Part shown: piece after piece, positions 26,701 to 38,186 of the stretch
How the letters are laid out: each line of letters opens with the position of its first letter
How positions within the stretch are numbered: the first letter of the stretch is position 1
Source of the DNA: Eudorina sp. 2006-703-Eu-15
Taxonomy: Eukaryota; Chlorophyta; Chlorophyceae; Chlamydomonadales; Volvocaceae
Assembly: GCA_003117195.1 (NCBI GenBank)
Contig: BDSI01000046.1
Span: forward strand, 62,001-126,000
DNA length: 64,000 nucleotides
Direction of reading: 5' to 3'
Notes under the pieces: model-generated
Databases searched by the model: none
The model's input: the letters and a program-made list of their open reading frames with translations, nothing else
What the model was told of the DNA's origin: nothing
Program-made: the position numbers and the translations under genes

Positions 26701-29700
26701 CGCGCCCGTCAGCGCATGAGCTTTGCATCACACAGGCGTCCAAAGATGGTCATAGTTCAGGCTTTGGTTCTATATCGTACCCACATCGATTTCTGTTCTC
26801 CAACATGCCCGTGCCCAACAGTATCCGGAGCAGGGCGCGCTGGACAAGCACCTCCTCCGCGCGCTCTCGAACGTCTTCTCGCTGGGGGACTGCCCCCCGG
26901 CGCAGCTGAGCAACGCCACGTGCAGCCTCATGCTTGACGTGCTGCAGCACCGGCTGCGCGACGTGGCAGCGCGCTCCGAACTGACGACCATCTTGGTGGC
27001 CGCGTACGCCGCAAAGGGTGACCTTGACACGGCGGTCAGGCTGGCGAGTGGACTGGACGCGGCCGCAGCGGCGGCCATGGACGCCGATGCCGGGGCAGCG
27101 GGCGGGCCGGCGCTGGAGCCCGTTCCCGCCGCGGCTGCACAAGGCGGAGGGGCAGCAGGAGGTCAGCCGGGTATGGGCGTCGACGGCGGCGTCATTGCCG
27201 GCGCCGACGGAGACGCCGCTGGACCGGGAGCAGGCGCGGGGCAGGCGGGACAACGTGTTGCAGAGATGTGGCGTGGAGTGGCCGTGGCGGCCATCCGCCA
27301 AGGCGACGCAAACGTCTTGCTGACTGCCTTGCCCCGGGTAAACACCTCTTGGCTCCTCGGGCAAATGGACGAAGACTTCAGCGCGGCCGACCCTGGAAGG
27401 TCAGCTGCGAGTGCAGCGGGCTCTTCCTCGCGTCCCCGACAGATTCAGCTTGGCCCAGGATCTGGTCCAAGCCCAGGATCGGCTGCGGCCGAAGCCGGCA
27501 CGGACGCGGGCGAAGCTGGTTCTGCTGCGACAACCTCGCTAGCCACTCCTTCGGGGCCGTCAACCGTATGGCAGAACGTATGCGGCGTCCTTTTGCGGGC
27601 AGGGCGGCGCGCAGACCTCGAGACCGCGTTGTTGCAGCTTCTTGGAGAGCGGCGGCGCGTCCTGGGCGGGCACACGGACCAGCGCGCTCTGTTGGAATCC
27701 ACAGCAAGGGCCATGATCAGCAACGGATTCTCGGCGGAAGCCCTTGCTCTGGCGCGACGGCTGGGCGGCGGCTACCCGTCACTGCCAGAGGGCTTCGGGG
27801 CCAGCAGTGCGTTTACAGCGGGCGGCACAGGGCTGTCAACAGCGGACAATGAGAGCTCCGCCGGCTCATCTTCGACTGTTCGGCCCTGCTGGTCGATGCT
27901 CAACGTCATCCTGGAGGGCTTCATGAGCACGGGCCAGCTGCAGCTGGTCTTGCAGGAGTTGTTCGCAGCGGGGGCGGCTCAATCAAAAGCTTCGGCAACA
28001 TCGTCAGGCGGTGGGGGTGGTGCGGGGACGTCTGCGGCGAGCATGGCAGCGGGCCTTTTGGTTTCCGCGGCGGCAGGCCGCCTCCGACAATCCCTCCTCG
28101 CCGATGTCCTGGCGAGCCTGACAGAGGCCGGACGACTGGACGAAGCGGTAAGCATGCTGCGCGTGCTGCGTGGCGGCGAGGCCGATGGTCCACTTCTTCC
28201 AGCTCTGGCGGTGCCGGCGCCCGCCGCTGTGCAGCGAACGGGCTCGGGCGCCGGACGCACGACGCGGTCAAACCGTGCCACATCGGCAGCGGCCAAACGT
28301 AACCGCAGCCAAAACTCTTCACCGGGTGCGGATCAGGGTCCGGAGGGGGGCGCGTCCGCGGCAGCCGCGGGGGCCGAATTGCTTGACACCGCGGATGCGC
28401 AGCCTGCAGCAGCCCAGGGGCAGCCGGGCACGGGTGCGACCGCCCACGGGACTGAAGACAGCCAATGCCCACAGCCGCAGTACAGCCGCCTGCTCTTGGA
28501 GGGTAGCGGCGACGAGGAGGCGGGCCAAGCGGCAACTGCTGCAGCTACGGGCAACACCACAGCTCGCTCCTCTGCAGGAACTGGGGTCGGTCCGTGTACG
28601 CGAGCGGCATCTCTGGAAGGCACGCTGGCGGCGCTGGTAAAGGCGCTTCAGAAACGCGCGAGTGGGAATGCCGGCACCGGTGGCGCGGCGGTTCGCAGTG
28701 GTTCTTCTGCCGGCGGAGCCGGTGCGCTTGCGGGGGGCTGCGGCAGCAGCGCGGCGCCAGGAGACCTCCTGGACGACTGGCTTGAAGTTTGCAAGGCATG
28801 GCCGCTGGGACCCAACCGCGACATGCAGTTGGAGGCGTTGGCGAGGCGGGCCATGGACAAGGGCCGGGACCTGGAGGTGGCTTTACAGGCCGGCATGCTC
28901 CTGGGCGAGGGGTCCACGCAGGTACGGTATCGGTATCGGTCGAGAGGCTTGCGTACGAGTGTTGGTAGGGAGGCGGTTTATAAAAAAACGTTTGGTGACT
29001 TCAATTACGGCTGGATTTATGTAGAAATGTGCAAGTACATGGGGCTCAGTGCACAGACCTGAGCGCACAGCGAGGGCGTGAGCTGTGCGCTGTTTAAGCC
29101 AAACAGCAAGTTTGTCTGTGGGCTTTCCGTTTTTCACCTCGAGTGCATGCGTATGTCGTTGACCTCGACCTCGCCCCGCCCTTCTTCCTACGGACTTGCA
29201 GGAGCCTGCCTCCGTGTTGACGCACCGCGACCTCACCCAAAAGTGCATGGCCCAGGGTATGCTGGAGGCAGCGCAGGCGTGCATCTTGCGCGTCCAAGCG
29301 GGCAGTAGGGAGCTGGTGGACGCCACCGCACGGGAGCTGATGCGCGCCATGGCGCGGTCAGGGGACAAGCCCGGTGCGATCCAGTAAGTTCGCCCCAGGC
29401 TGGGCTGCAGGGGTGTCCGTGTCCGTTTGGGCATACCTCTGCACCTGGAAGCGCTTGATTGTCATTTAAGTGAGGGGCGGCATGCAGGATGTACACTGAT
29501 GGCAGCTGTGGTCAATCCGTGTCATTTCCGCAATTCGTGTAATTTCCGCACGGACATGTGTCAAAAACGGGGAATGAACCTCATGTGTATGTGATGTGAT
29601 CACACACGCTGCGTGGCGTAATGGCGATGGTTGCGCCCGAGAGTAACTGGTTGAATGTGCGTGGCTATGATCTCGAATGCGGCGCCAATTGGTGTGTAGA

Positions 29701-30000
29701 TAATTTCAACCAGGCTTGCGTCCTGCGGAGATCCATGCGGATTCTGTTTGCACGGAGTGGAATTATCTTGTCTAACCCAGTGCACACGGGCAGTCTTGAA
29801 GAACGGCACGCCTTCGGCGTTCGGCATGCATGCAGGCTGGCCAATCTCTGGACCACCTCAGAAGAGCATCGCGCGGAGATGATCAAATCAATACGCGCAG
29901 TAAGGCCTGCGGCCGGGGCGGGAGGTGCTTGCGGCGGCGCTGCCGGAAATCGAGCGGGATCCAGCAGCAGAGGCAGCTCCCGCGACTGCCCTCGGGAATA
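23765..30000 (+). CDS. F-box protein with long helical-repeat region
   Basis: Exons: 23765-24382, 24450-24509, 24731-24966, 25201-25351, 25601-25773, 26061-26181, 26452-26577, 26822-28921, 29202-29383 and 29836 onward; all internal phases agree. Residues about 33-68 form an F-box (MLPPELLLLVIGNLTP, then LRQTCKALRDVV), the part that binds SKP1 in SCF ubiquitin ligases. After it come helices suggestive of TPR- or PPR-like alpha-solenoid repeats: HLEEAYTLVAN, LDTAVRLASGL, FSAEALALARRL, RLDEAVSMLRVL. These alternate with Gly/Ala/Ser-rich disordered linkers in the 700-codon exon. That architecture suggests a substrate receptor, which is inference. The intron after 25773 appears to use a GC donor. 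The 3' end is uncertain: reading on from 29899 gives a stop just after 30000, but another frame there also looks coding, so an unseen junction or sequence error is possible. Confidence 0.7.
26254..26397. repeat. 37-bp tandem repeat, about four copies
   Basis: Copies begin at 26254, 26291, 26328 and 26365 with core GTTGCAAGAAGAGCAGATCA and slight divergence. They lie in the F-box gene intron 26182-26451. Confidence 0.95.
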
Positions 30001-30669
30001 AGAGCGGTGCGGGCCTCCCTCGAGAGCCGGAGAGGTCAACACCAGACTCGTGTCGATCCAAATTCTTGTGCAGCAGCGGTTACTGCGGTGTGGTGCGCTG
30101 CAAACAGCAGGCGGCATCATGCGCGCATGTTCCTTTTGGCATTGGCGCGATCCTTCGCAGGGGGTGCGGCAGGGTGATGTCCTCAGCTACCAAATTACAA
30201 ACTGGGTTTGAGGTTTAGGCGCGGGGGTTGACATTGATGATTTTGTCCCAAGCCCCGTCCGCCTCTCCGGGGCAGCTGACGGTGAGTTCGCATGAGGTCT
30301 CCAGGGTACGGAAAAAGGCCGCCGACTCGCGGCCGGCCGGTCAACTCCGCGTCAGGAAAATGAGCGCTCCGCCGGTCGCCGTGCTCGATCAACGTCGGGG
30401 TGTCTGGCAGCACGCCTGCCAACCGCACAGGTAAGTTGCGTTGGTGATGGTCGCAGCCGGCTGCATTCCCTGGCTGACCCAATAGTCATTATGCATACAA
30501 GCAATGTCCAGGTTTGCATTGGGTGAGGGCCAATGGGGTGCGGGACGCTAGCGAGGGAGCAGGGCGGCGTCACGTTGGCGGAAAAGCGAAATGCGCAGCA
30601 TATAGAACCGTGGATTTGCCGTTGGGATCGAACCCGGGGGCTGTTGGGGAAAGCGTGCAGATTCTGCGC

Positions 30670-32171
30670 ATGGGGTTCTTAGCAACGCACTGGATGACGT
30701 ACGTAGAGTCGGACGCCAGCCGGCTCTGGGCGATGCGGGTTTCCAGTTTCCGCAAATACTCAAAGGTGCGCATCTGGTTTGAGTCTGTGAGGGCTGTGTT
30801 TCATCAGCAGGTCATCGCCGGCACCTTCAAAGTGAGCGACTGCAGAGTTTTGGTGGTTATCGGTGCCTTGCGCTGCCTTGAAGGGTTCTCAGTTCTCCTG
30901 GTTCGGCACGGCCTTTTCTGCCGTGTGAAGCTGTGCTCCTACATGAGCCTATCTGTCGCATCAATTGAGGGAGGGGTGTTCTGTTGTGCTGTGGACGAGG
31001 GTAATGATAGCAGGTGCATATGCTGCTGAGTTGAGCTGCCGGCAGGTGTGGATTTCAAGGCGTCTGGAGTCCTTATCCTTGCTGCGATCGGAGTGTTGTG
31101 CCTCACGAATTTAACTGTCAGTCATGTCCGTCGCAGATGATATAGAGCTTTTTATCACCCACTTGCTGTGGTAGTGGTTTTGGTAGTGGTTGCTCGGCGA
31201 CAGCACGTCGGACCTCTGTTGTGTTATCGATTCAGCAGACTGCTGCTTGTCAAAATGTGCCGCGCGTGCGATCTGTCGGGAGCTGCCCGAATGGGGGCGG
31301 CCAACCAGTGTGTGTCTTCAGCATTCCATTGGGAGCGAAACTGCAGCGAATGCCCGGCTGCCTGACCATGTGTTTAGCTGCCAGGCATTCGACCGCGCAA
31401 TTCATAGGGACTCATGTTGGGGTAGCGGCAACCATCCATCACCGACGCGATGGTGGCGCGGCGGTGCTTTGCAACGTTCTCAGGTGCGATTGGGGGTGAG
31501 GGGTTTTGCTGTAGCCCTAAAAAGTCGGATACGGCCCACAGCTGCGCCCCTACTTCGTCGGCGGTTCGCGTCAGCTGGCTGGTCGGCTGATCATTCAGAC
31601 GTTGATGTTCTGAAACTTCCTGGGCGCTTCTGCGCCTGCAAACAAATGAGTGTGCCCCCAAGCCCTGCGTTCGGATATTGTGGATTTGAGGATACGATTA
31701 TTGATACTGACACCCGAGTGCGGCGGGGAGGGGCGTGTCCCAATTCTCCGCATTGCCGACTGTTGTGTTTACTGTGTCGTGCGTGCGCGATGATGGCGTC
31801 GGCACATGTGGCAGCTCTCAAGGGAAGGTGCGATGGTCCTCCTGATGGACCTTGCGCTTCTCTGTAACGGATCCCTGTAACGGATTCATTCGGAGCTGCC
31901 CGCTTCCTAGCTCGCCCCCTTGCGCCCCTGGCGCGGGTCAGGAGGGGCCCCTCAGTTCATATTTGCCAAATCGCTCGACAGCTTTGAGAAGGATGCATAT
32001 GACTGCAACACACGCGCAGCGGAGAGACTGCATTTGCATAACGTACGGCGACGACCACCAACGGGCAACGGCGATGTCACAGGCGACCACGACGCCACCG
32101 GATTTGTCACTCATTTGCCAAACATAATCGAACATTCGATAACATACAATCATTCTAGGGTGTATCTCTAG
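30670..32171 (+). CDS. Possible small two-exon gene, unknown function
   Basis: Exon one, 30670-30831, starts at an ATG and encodes MGFLATHWMTYVESDASRLW followed by SSFRKYSKVRIWFESVRAVF; it ends at a consensus donor (AAA|GTGAGC). A possible second exon, 31956-32171, follows CCTCAG and begins FIFAKSLDSFEKDAYDCNTR; phases join (0/0). Together they give about 125 residues. I do not recognise the protein; the aromatic/basic N-terminus could be mitochondrial, but this is weak. Alternatively these are further exons of the preceding F-box gene. TGTAA motifs at about 31864 and 31875 fall between the two exons, which argues for caution. Confidence 0.35.
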
Positions 32172-32416
32172 GAGCCGTGGCATGAGTTGGCCAACGTCCT
32201 TCGCCGTGCATGTGTCATCCTATTTGCGCGTCCTTTTCTTTGACAGCAACAATCAAGCGGCACATGTTCCTATGCTACCCACCTAATACTGCATCTGCAT
32301 GTATTTTTGGTGGTTGTAGAAAGTCTTGCTGCCCCGGGGGCTCCAAACGAGCGCGTTATGTTGGGCAACTTGAACTTCTTGGCGCCCACGTTCGGGCCCA
32401 TCATCCGCCATTGCCG

Positions 32417-35174
32417 ATGACCAAAAAACTCAAACCTCTACAAGTTCAAACAGCCGCCAGCCCAGTCTGTTCATCAGAAGCTTCGCTGGTAGCGCACCAG
32501 GTGACCGGAACGGATCACCCGTGCAAGCCGCGCCCCATACCATGGTCATCGCTCGCTTCAGCCGTTCCCCTCTCTTACGCTTGCTGCTGAGTGCATTTTT
32601 CTCCCTGGGCGGTGAATGAATGAACGCGAGCGGTGTGACGCACTCCATATAGCGCGCGCGTGTCAGTCGGCATGCGGGTCATACCGGCACACGGCTCGGA
32701 CACGCACCGCCACACAGACCGACCAGCACCCTGAGCTCCAACACCTTTCTGGTTTCGGGTCAGGGGCAAAACGAACCGACCCTGGCCTTCCTGCACCACC
32801 CTCCCCTCCGCGCCACAACCCCCCTCCCCCCCCCCGCGCGCCCCTCCCCCCCTAACCAGTACCCCGTCTCCGTGCCAGGCCTGCTGGTCCGCCGCTACAA
32901 ACGGTTCCTCGCTGATGTCGTACTGCTCCCGCTGTCTGCCGCCGCCGGCGACGATGGCGGCGCGGGTGGGGCTCCTGTCGGCGGCCCACCACAGGGGCCC
33001 TGTGGCGACGACCAACACGAACGCATCCGGGGAGGAGCCATCAGGCGCAGGAGAACCCGGGCCGGCGGGGCCGATGACGATGGGGCATCTGCGCAGGACG
33101 CGGGGGGAGGCAACAGCGCCCAAGTCCTCACCTGCCACTGTCCAAACACGGGCCCTATGACGGGCCTGCTCGACTGGTACGGCACTCTCCCGCCGGGATC
33201 CAGAACCGCTGGCGAACCACATCGTGGCCGTTGGGGCCCGCCGCCGCCGCGCACGGCCGCCCCGCACCTGCCCACCCGCGCCGCCCGCCCCCGCGCAGCA
33301 TTCAACACGTCTTCCAGTTTCCTCTACCCTGCCCAGTTTGCAACCCCCGCGTCACCCGCCCGCAGGCCCATGGCCCCGGTGGTTTGCAGTGTGTCGACCG
33401 CAGCCGGCCGCAAGTACAGCCACACTTTGGAGATGGTCCAGGTGGGGACGGAGGTGGGGCGGAGGTGGGGCCCCGGGGCAGAGCGTTCGGTGGCGCGCGA
33501 TCTCCCAGCGCTCGGGGCCCAGATCCAGAACACGGGCCGGGCCCCGTCACGACACCCACCCACCCTGTCACGTGCGCCTCGCGTGCGTGCGTGTTGCCCT
33601 TTCCGCCGTCCTTTCCTCCGCCGTAGCCCCGCCATCGTGTGCCCGTCTCCGCCCCCTCCCTCCCACCCACCCGCCCTCCCTCCCACCCGCCCTCCCCTTT
33701 TACGACGTCGGATCCTTCACTTCTGCCCTTTCAAAGTGCAATCCCCAGCCCCGCATCCCAGCCCTCGCATCCCTCATGCCCCGCGCCCTTAAGCGCCCAA
33801 CCTCACCCCGCCCCGCCGCGCCCTCCCTCCACGCGCCCTCCCTCAGGCCAGCCCCGGCGGCGCCTGGGTTGGAGTCCACAGCACGCTGGCCAACCGGCTG
33901 GTGGCTCAACTGCTGGAGAGGGGCCAGCTGCCGCAACTGGGCGAGTGGCGGGAGGTGCGGCGCGAGGTGCCCTTCGGGAGCCGGGGCTCCAGGTGCGCTC
34001 CGCTGCGCGAGGAACCCCCCGCCCCGCCCGACCCAAACCACTTATCATTGTAACTCGTCCGAGTCGGGACTCGGGTCCACCTTGTAACGGTCACGTAGGT
34101 CAAAAATTGTAACGCAGGTGTGTGTGGGGGCGGGGGGCGCGCGGGTCGGAAAGCGGTGCCATGTTCCGCAGCAAGGTTGGGGGGCTGGCTCCTCCGGGGG
34201 ACATCAGCCAGACCGCGCGTCGCGGCGCGGTGGGGGGCGGGGCAGGTGCGGTGCGGGGCTCGTGGTACGGGTGCGGGGCTGCCGCCCCTTCAGAGAGGCA
34301 AGGGCTTAAAAGCTGCGTCCTTGCGACGGATTCACGGAGCTGGAAAACAAGGGGGGAAGGGGGGCTGTTCACTGGCGCGCGCGCTCGTGAGGTGTGGGGC
34401 CCGCCTCAGGAGCGCCAGGCCGCCACGCGCCCGACCCGTGGGTCGCTACCACCCGCCTGGCAGGAGGTATCGTGCGCCCTGCGCTCCGCGTCCCAGCGCG
34501 TGGAATCATGCTGGGAGTGCTGCGCGAGGGGGGTTTTGTGCTAGGCATGCAAGCGGCCGCATGTAGAACCGTTACTCAGGCAGCGGTCGGGAGGATGGCT
34601 GGATGGATGGGTGGTGGGGGTTCCGGTCTAGGGTTTGGAGGGCGGTCGGGGGCAGCGGCTGGGAGACGCGTGGTGGGAGTGAAGGCGGGATTGAGACGGC
34701 GGGGGTTGAGCAAAGAAAACCCGAACCCAGAAACGGGACCCGACCCGACTGGTCCCGACTGGGCCACTGCCAATGAGCCGCTGGGGCGCGCCTGCAGGGT
34801 CGACTTTGTCCTGACGAGACCCACGGGTCGGCGAGTCCACGTGGAGGTGAAGAGCGTCACCCTCGCCGAGCCGTACAGCCCCGCCGCCGACGCCGGCGCC
34901 GCAGCTGCCGCCCCCGCGGACGAAGCGGCGGCGGCTGCGGAGGCGGCGGCGGCGGCGGAGGCTGGGACGAGCGGATCTGGGGGGCCAGCTCCGCCGGCGC
35001 CGGCACCGCTGCGGCCCCGCCGCATTGCGCTGTTCCCGGACACGGTAACTACGGGGGGGGGGTCTAAGGGGCGCTGCGGCGCGATGACGAGCGGCAAGCG
35101 GGCAGAGCCCGTGTGTGCATGTGGTGTATGAGAAACCCGCCCAGGCCCATATCCTTTTACCAAAATCCGCGACG

Positions 35175-35267
<93 letters not shown>

Positions 35268-37992
35268 GGGTAGTGACTGAGCCACGGGGAAGACACGTCG
35301 CGCCTGAGTTCGCGCCTGAGTTCGCGCCTGAGTTCGCGTCTGCCCTGAGTTGTTGCCGCTCCCATGTCCCTCGTGTCGCCAGGGTATCCTCTAGGTGGGT
35401 CGTTTGGAAGTTCTGCGATGTGCAGGGCCTGTCTCAGCACCCGCCGGGCTGTAGAGCAAACACCCCCGCGGCTTCCCCAAGATAAGAGGGGGCGGCGCCC
35501 GCTCGTCCCAACGGCATACCGTGGGGGCATACCGTGTGCCGTCATCGCGGCCCCGCCATGGGGCACCCGTGGCAGTGCGGTTATGGGTGGGCTTCTTGTT
35601 AAACACACTGCCGTGCCGTGCCGTACATACACCTCATCCCACCTCCAGTATTGAACCCGGCAAGTCGTGTGCCTCCCCACAGCAGTCGCAGTCGCAGTGC
35701 AGCAGCCCCGGCGCGCCCGGGCGCGCGGCACAACAACAACCACCCCAACGGCCCCAACTCTCCCTCTCCTCTCTGGCGCGCCCCGCACTCCCCCCCCCTT
35801 ATGCAGCTGCGCAGTATCAATACACGTCTACCAGGTCCCTATGAACCCCTCCCCAACCCCCTGCCCCCCTCCCCCTGGCCCCTCTCCCCAACCTCCCTTC
35901 CCCCTGGCCCCTCCCCCCAACCTCCCTCCCCTCAACCTCCCTGCACCCCTCCCCCTGGCCCCTCTCCCCAACCTCCCTTCCCCCTGGCCCCTCCCCCCAA
36001 CCTCCCTCCCCCCAACCTCCCTTCCCCCCTCCCCCTGCCCCTGGCCCCCTCCCCCAACCTCCCTGCCCCCTCCCCTCCCCCCGACCTCCCTGCCCCCTCC
36101 CCCTCCCCCGACCTCCCTGCCCCCTCCCCCTCCCCCGACCTCCCTGCCCCCTCCCCCTCCCCCGACCTCCCTGCCCCCTCCCCCTCCCCCCGACCTCCCT
36201 GCCCCCTCCCCTCCCCCCGACCTCCCTGCCCCCTCCCCCTCCCCCCGACCTCCCTGCCCCCTCCCCTCCCCCCGACCTCCCTGCCCCCTCCCCCCAACCT
36301 CCCTTCCCCCCTCCCCCCTCCCCCTCCCCCCGACCTCCCTGCCCCCTCCCCCCGGGGCCCCAGGTGAGCGAGAGGGCTCAGCGGCACGTGGAGGACCTGA
36401 TGGAGGTGGTGGCGCAGGGGCACGAGGTGAGCGTGTGCGGGTGCGGGGCGCGGAGGGGGGCTGCGTCTGCCTTGGGGGTTGAGAGGGGGGAAGGGTTGGG
36501 GTGTAACAACACATATATAGACATATATAGACATATAAAAACCGCGACATAAACCCCTAGACAGGGCCCGGAAGCCTATCCACACTGTAACGGTACTACG
36601 GTATATTTAGACATGTCTACACTGCGTTGGTTGGGGTTGAGGTCGGGGTTGGGGTTAAATTGAGAAAAATAAATAAACCCGTAGAACGAACCCGGGCACA
36701 CCCAGCATAACTGGGGGTTGGGGTGCGCTGGTTAGGGTTGGGGTGGTCTTGGCCCCCACACGAGGTATATGTCAGGGTCCCATCACTGCAACCCTCCCCA
36801 CATCACCCCACCAGGCCGCCTGCGTGTTCGTGATCCAGAGGGATGACTGCGACACGTTCGCGCCCTGCGTCGCCAAGGACCCAAAGTACGCCAGATTGGT
36901 ACGGCAGGTACGGCAGGGTGATTTGGGGGGGCCCCCCAAGCCGGGAGGGGGCCCTCGGCGAGCGGCGGCGGTGGGGTTGCGGGAGTGCCATGGCAGGGGT
37001 TGGAAGGGGCCCTATGCGGACGGCGCAGCTGGTGGTTGGCTGTTGCCCAGGTCGCGCATCCCCGGGCGCGACAGAGCTGTGAAGGTGTTGGGTTGGCAAC
37101 GCTCAGGCAGCGCACGCTTGAACCCGCCGCGGGATGGTGGTCGGGATGGGGGCGGCCCCCTCCTCCTCCTCCTCCTCCTCCCAAGAGCAGGGAAGGACAG
37201 CCCACGTGGCGGAGCTTGCAGAGGGCCTCTCCGCCGCCAGCCGCTCCATGTCCGCCCGCTGCGTGTCCATCCGCTCCAAGTCTCCAACAGTCCATGCTGC
37301 CCACCCGGGGGTGGTGTGGGGTGGTGTGGGGTGGGGTGGGACCCCGCCCTCTGCAGGCGGCCGCTGCGGGCGTGCAGGTGCTGGCGCTGCGAATGTCCCT
37401 GAGACCAGCCGCCGCCTGCCTGGCTGCTACTGCTGCTGCAACTGGTACTGCCACTGCTACTGCTGCTACCGGTACTGGTACTGCTACTGCTGCTGCTGCT
37501 GAACCCCGGGGGGGCCTGGCACCGCCGCCAGCTTCGGCGGCTTCGGCGTCAGCATCAGGTCCAGCCGAAACAGCAGCGGAAACGACAGCGCCGACGCCCC
37601 CGGACTCCGCCGCAGCCTCCAGCAGCATCGTGTACCTGGGAACCGCGGAGCTTGATCTCACGTACGGCAGTACGACAGATCTGGCGGCGGCGGCGGATGC
37701 ACCGGGCGCGGGGGCTAGGAAACGGGGCCGCAGCGGCGGGCAGCGGCGCGACACCAACGCATCCACGGAGGCCCAGAGGTCCGGGCGGCGGGTGAGAGGG
37801 AAGGCCGGTGCCGTTGCCCACCCCCCTGGTGCGTCCGCGGCGGGCTCGGTGCAGGTGGCTGCGGCGGAAGGCTCGGTGGCGCGTGGCGGTGCTGCGGCAG
37901 CGGGGGACGGGCCAGCCAAGGAGCGCGAGGCGGCGCACGGAGCGGGGCCCGCGGCAGCGGTGGGGAGTAGGCGAAAGCAGGCCCCAGGGTAG
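32417..37992 (+). CDS. SfsA-family protein with long Ala-rich tail
   Basis: Exons: 32417-32500 (least sure), 32860-33176, 33366-33441, 33847-33992, 34798-35044, 36364-36426, 36815-36907, 37357-37992; about 553 residues with every phase matching. SfsA blocks in order: LLVRRYKRFLADV, CHCPNTGPMTGLL, AAGRKYSHTLEM, AWVGVHSTLANRLVAQLLER, FGSRGSRVDFVL, VHVEVKSVTLAEP, IALFPDTVSERAQRHVEDL, ACVFVIQRDD, FAPC and GVQVLALR. E. coli SfsA (sugar fermentation stimulation protein) is a nucleic-acid-binding protein; the family's VDF...VEVKS segment resembles a PD-(D/E)XK nuclease core. Inserts split the domain after the first block and after the EVKS block. A final tail of about 190 residues is Ala/Thr/Gly-rich and probably disordered. 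The eukaryotic role is unknown, and no clear transit peptide is seen. Confidence 0.87.
33291..33332 (+). repeat. Intronic element A copy (SfsA intron)
   Basis: GCGCAGCATTCAACACG then TCTTCCAGTTTCCTCTACCC, shortly before the acceptor at 33365. Confidence 0.45.
34057..34094 (+). repeat. Element D copy
   Basis: GAGTCGGGACTCGGGTCCAC then CTTGTAACGGTCAC, matching the 3' end of the SINE-like element at 3425-3462. It lies in an SfsA intron. Confidence 0.55.
35178..35267. repeat. (GT)45 microsatellite
   Basis: A perfect dinucleotide tract in the SfsA intron 35045-36363. Confidence 0.97.
35801..35850 (+). repeat. Intronic element A copy (SfsA intron)
   Basis: GCTGCGCAGTATCAATACAC then GTCTACCAGGTCCCTATGAA; it directly precedes the pyrimidine minisatellite. 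Confidence 0.55.
35840..36355. repeat. 500-bp polypyrimidine minisatellite
   Basis: Repeating CCCCTCCCCC, GACCTCCCTGCC and AACCTCCCTTCC units run almost purine-free on the plus strand for about 515 bp, ending immediately before the acceptor at 36363. On the transcript this is a greatly extended polypyrimidine tract; the duplex is a candidate for H-DNA. Pro-rich open frames here are artefacts. Confidence 0.9.
36537..36597 (+). repeat. Element B copy (retroposon core)
   Basis: AAAACCGCGACATAAACCCC, then TAGACAGGGCCCGGAAGCC and TATCCACACTGTAACGGTAC. It is near-identical to the core at 728-786 but lacks the long ACT tail, and lies in an SfsA intron. Confidence 0.8.
36655..36712 (+). repeat. Element C copy
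   Basis: TTAAATTGAGAAAAATAAAT, then AAACCCGTAGAACGAACCC and GGGCACACCCAGCATAACT. Related copies are at 42633-42690 and, inverted, 56675-56714. Confidence 0.75.
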
Positions 37993-38181
37993 TTGCCGGT
38001 GGTGGGGGTGTCGTCAGGGGTTTGGATCGCGCTGTCTTCTGTGCAGCGATAATGGACACGCAGGGTTTGTGTGGACCCGAACAGACCCGAAATTGGTCTC
38101 CGCGTGGGGATCCCTTTGCGCCTGACAAGATGGAGGACAGCCTCGTGGATTATTTGAAAGCGTGCAATGTGGTTTGTGCGG

Positions 38182-38186
38182 TGTAA
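38182..38186 (+). terminator. Candidate poly(A) signal TGTAA for the SfsA-family gene
   Basis: TGTAATGCA, 190 bases after the stop codon at 37992; a good distance for an algal 3' UTR. Confidence 0.55.

Noticed and set aside
35618..36585. Pro-rich and Gly-Arg-rich frames of about 220-270 codons, resembling hydroxyproline-rich cell-wall proteins
   Set aside because: They follow the polypyrimidine minisatellite between two SfsA exons joined exactly in phase.
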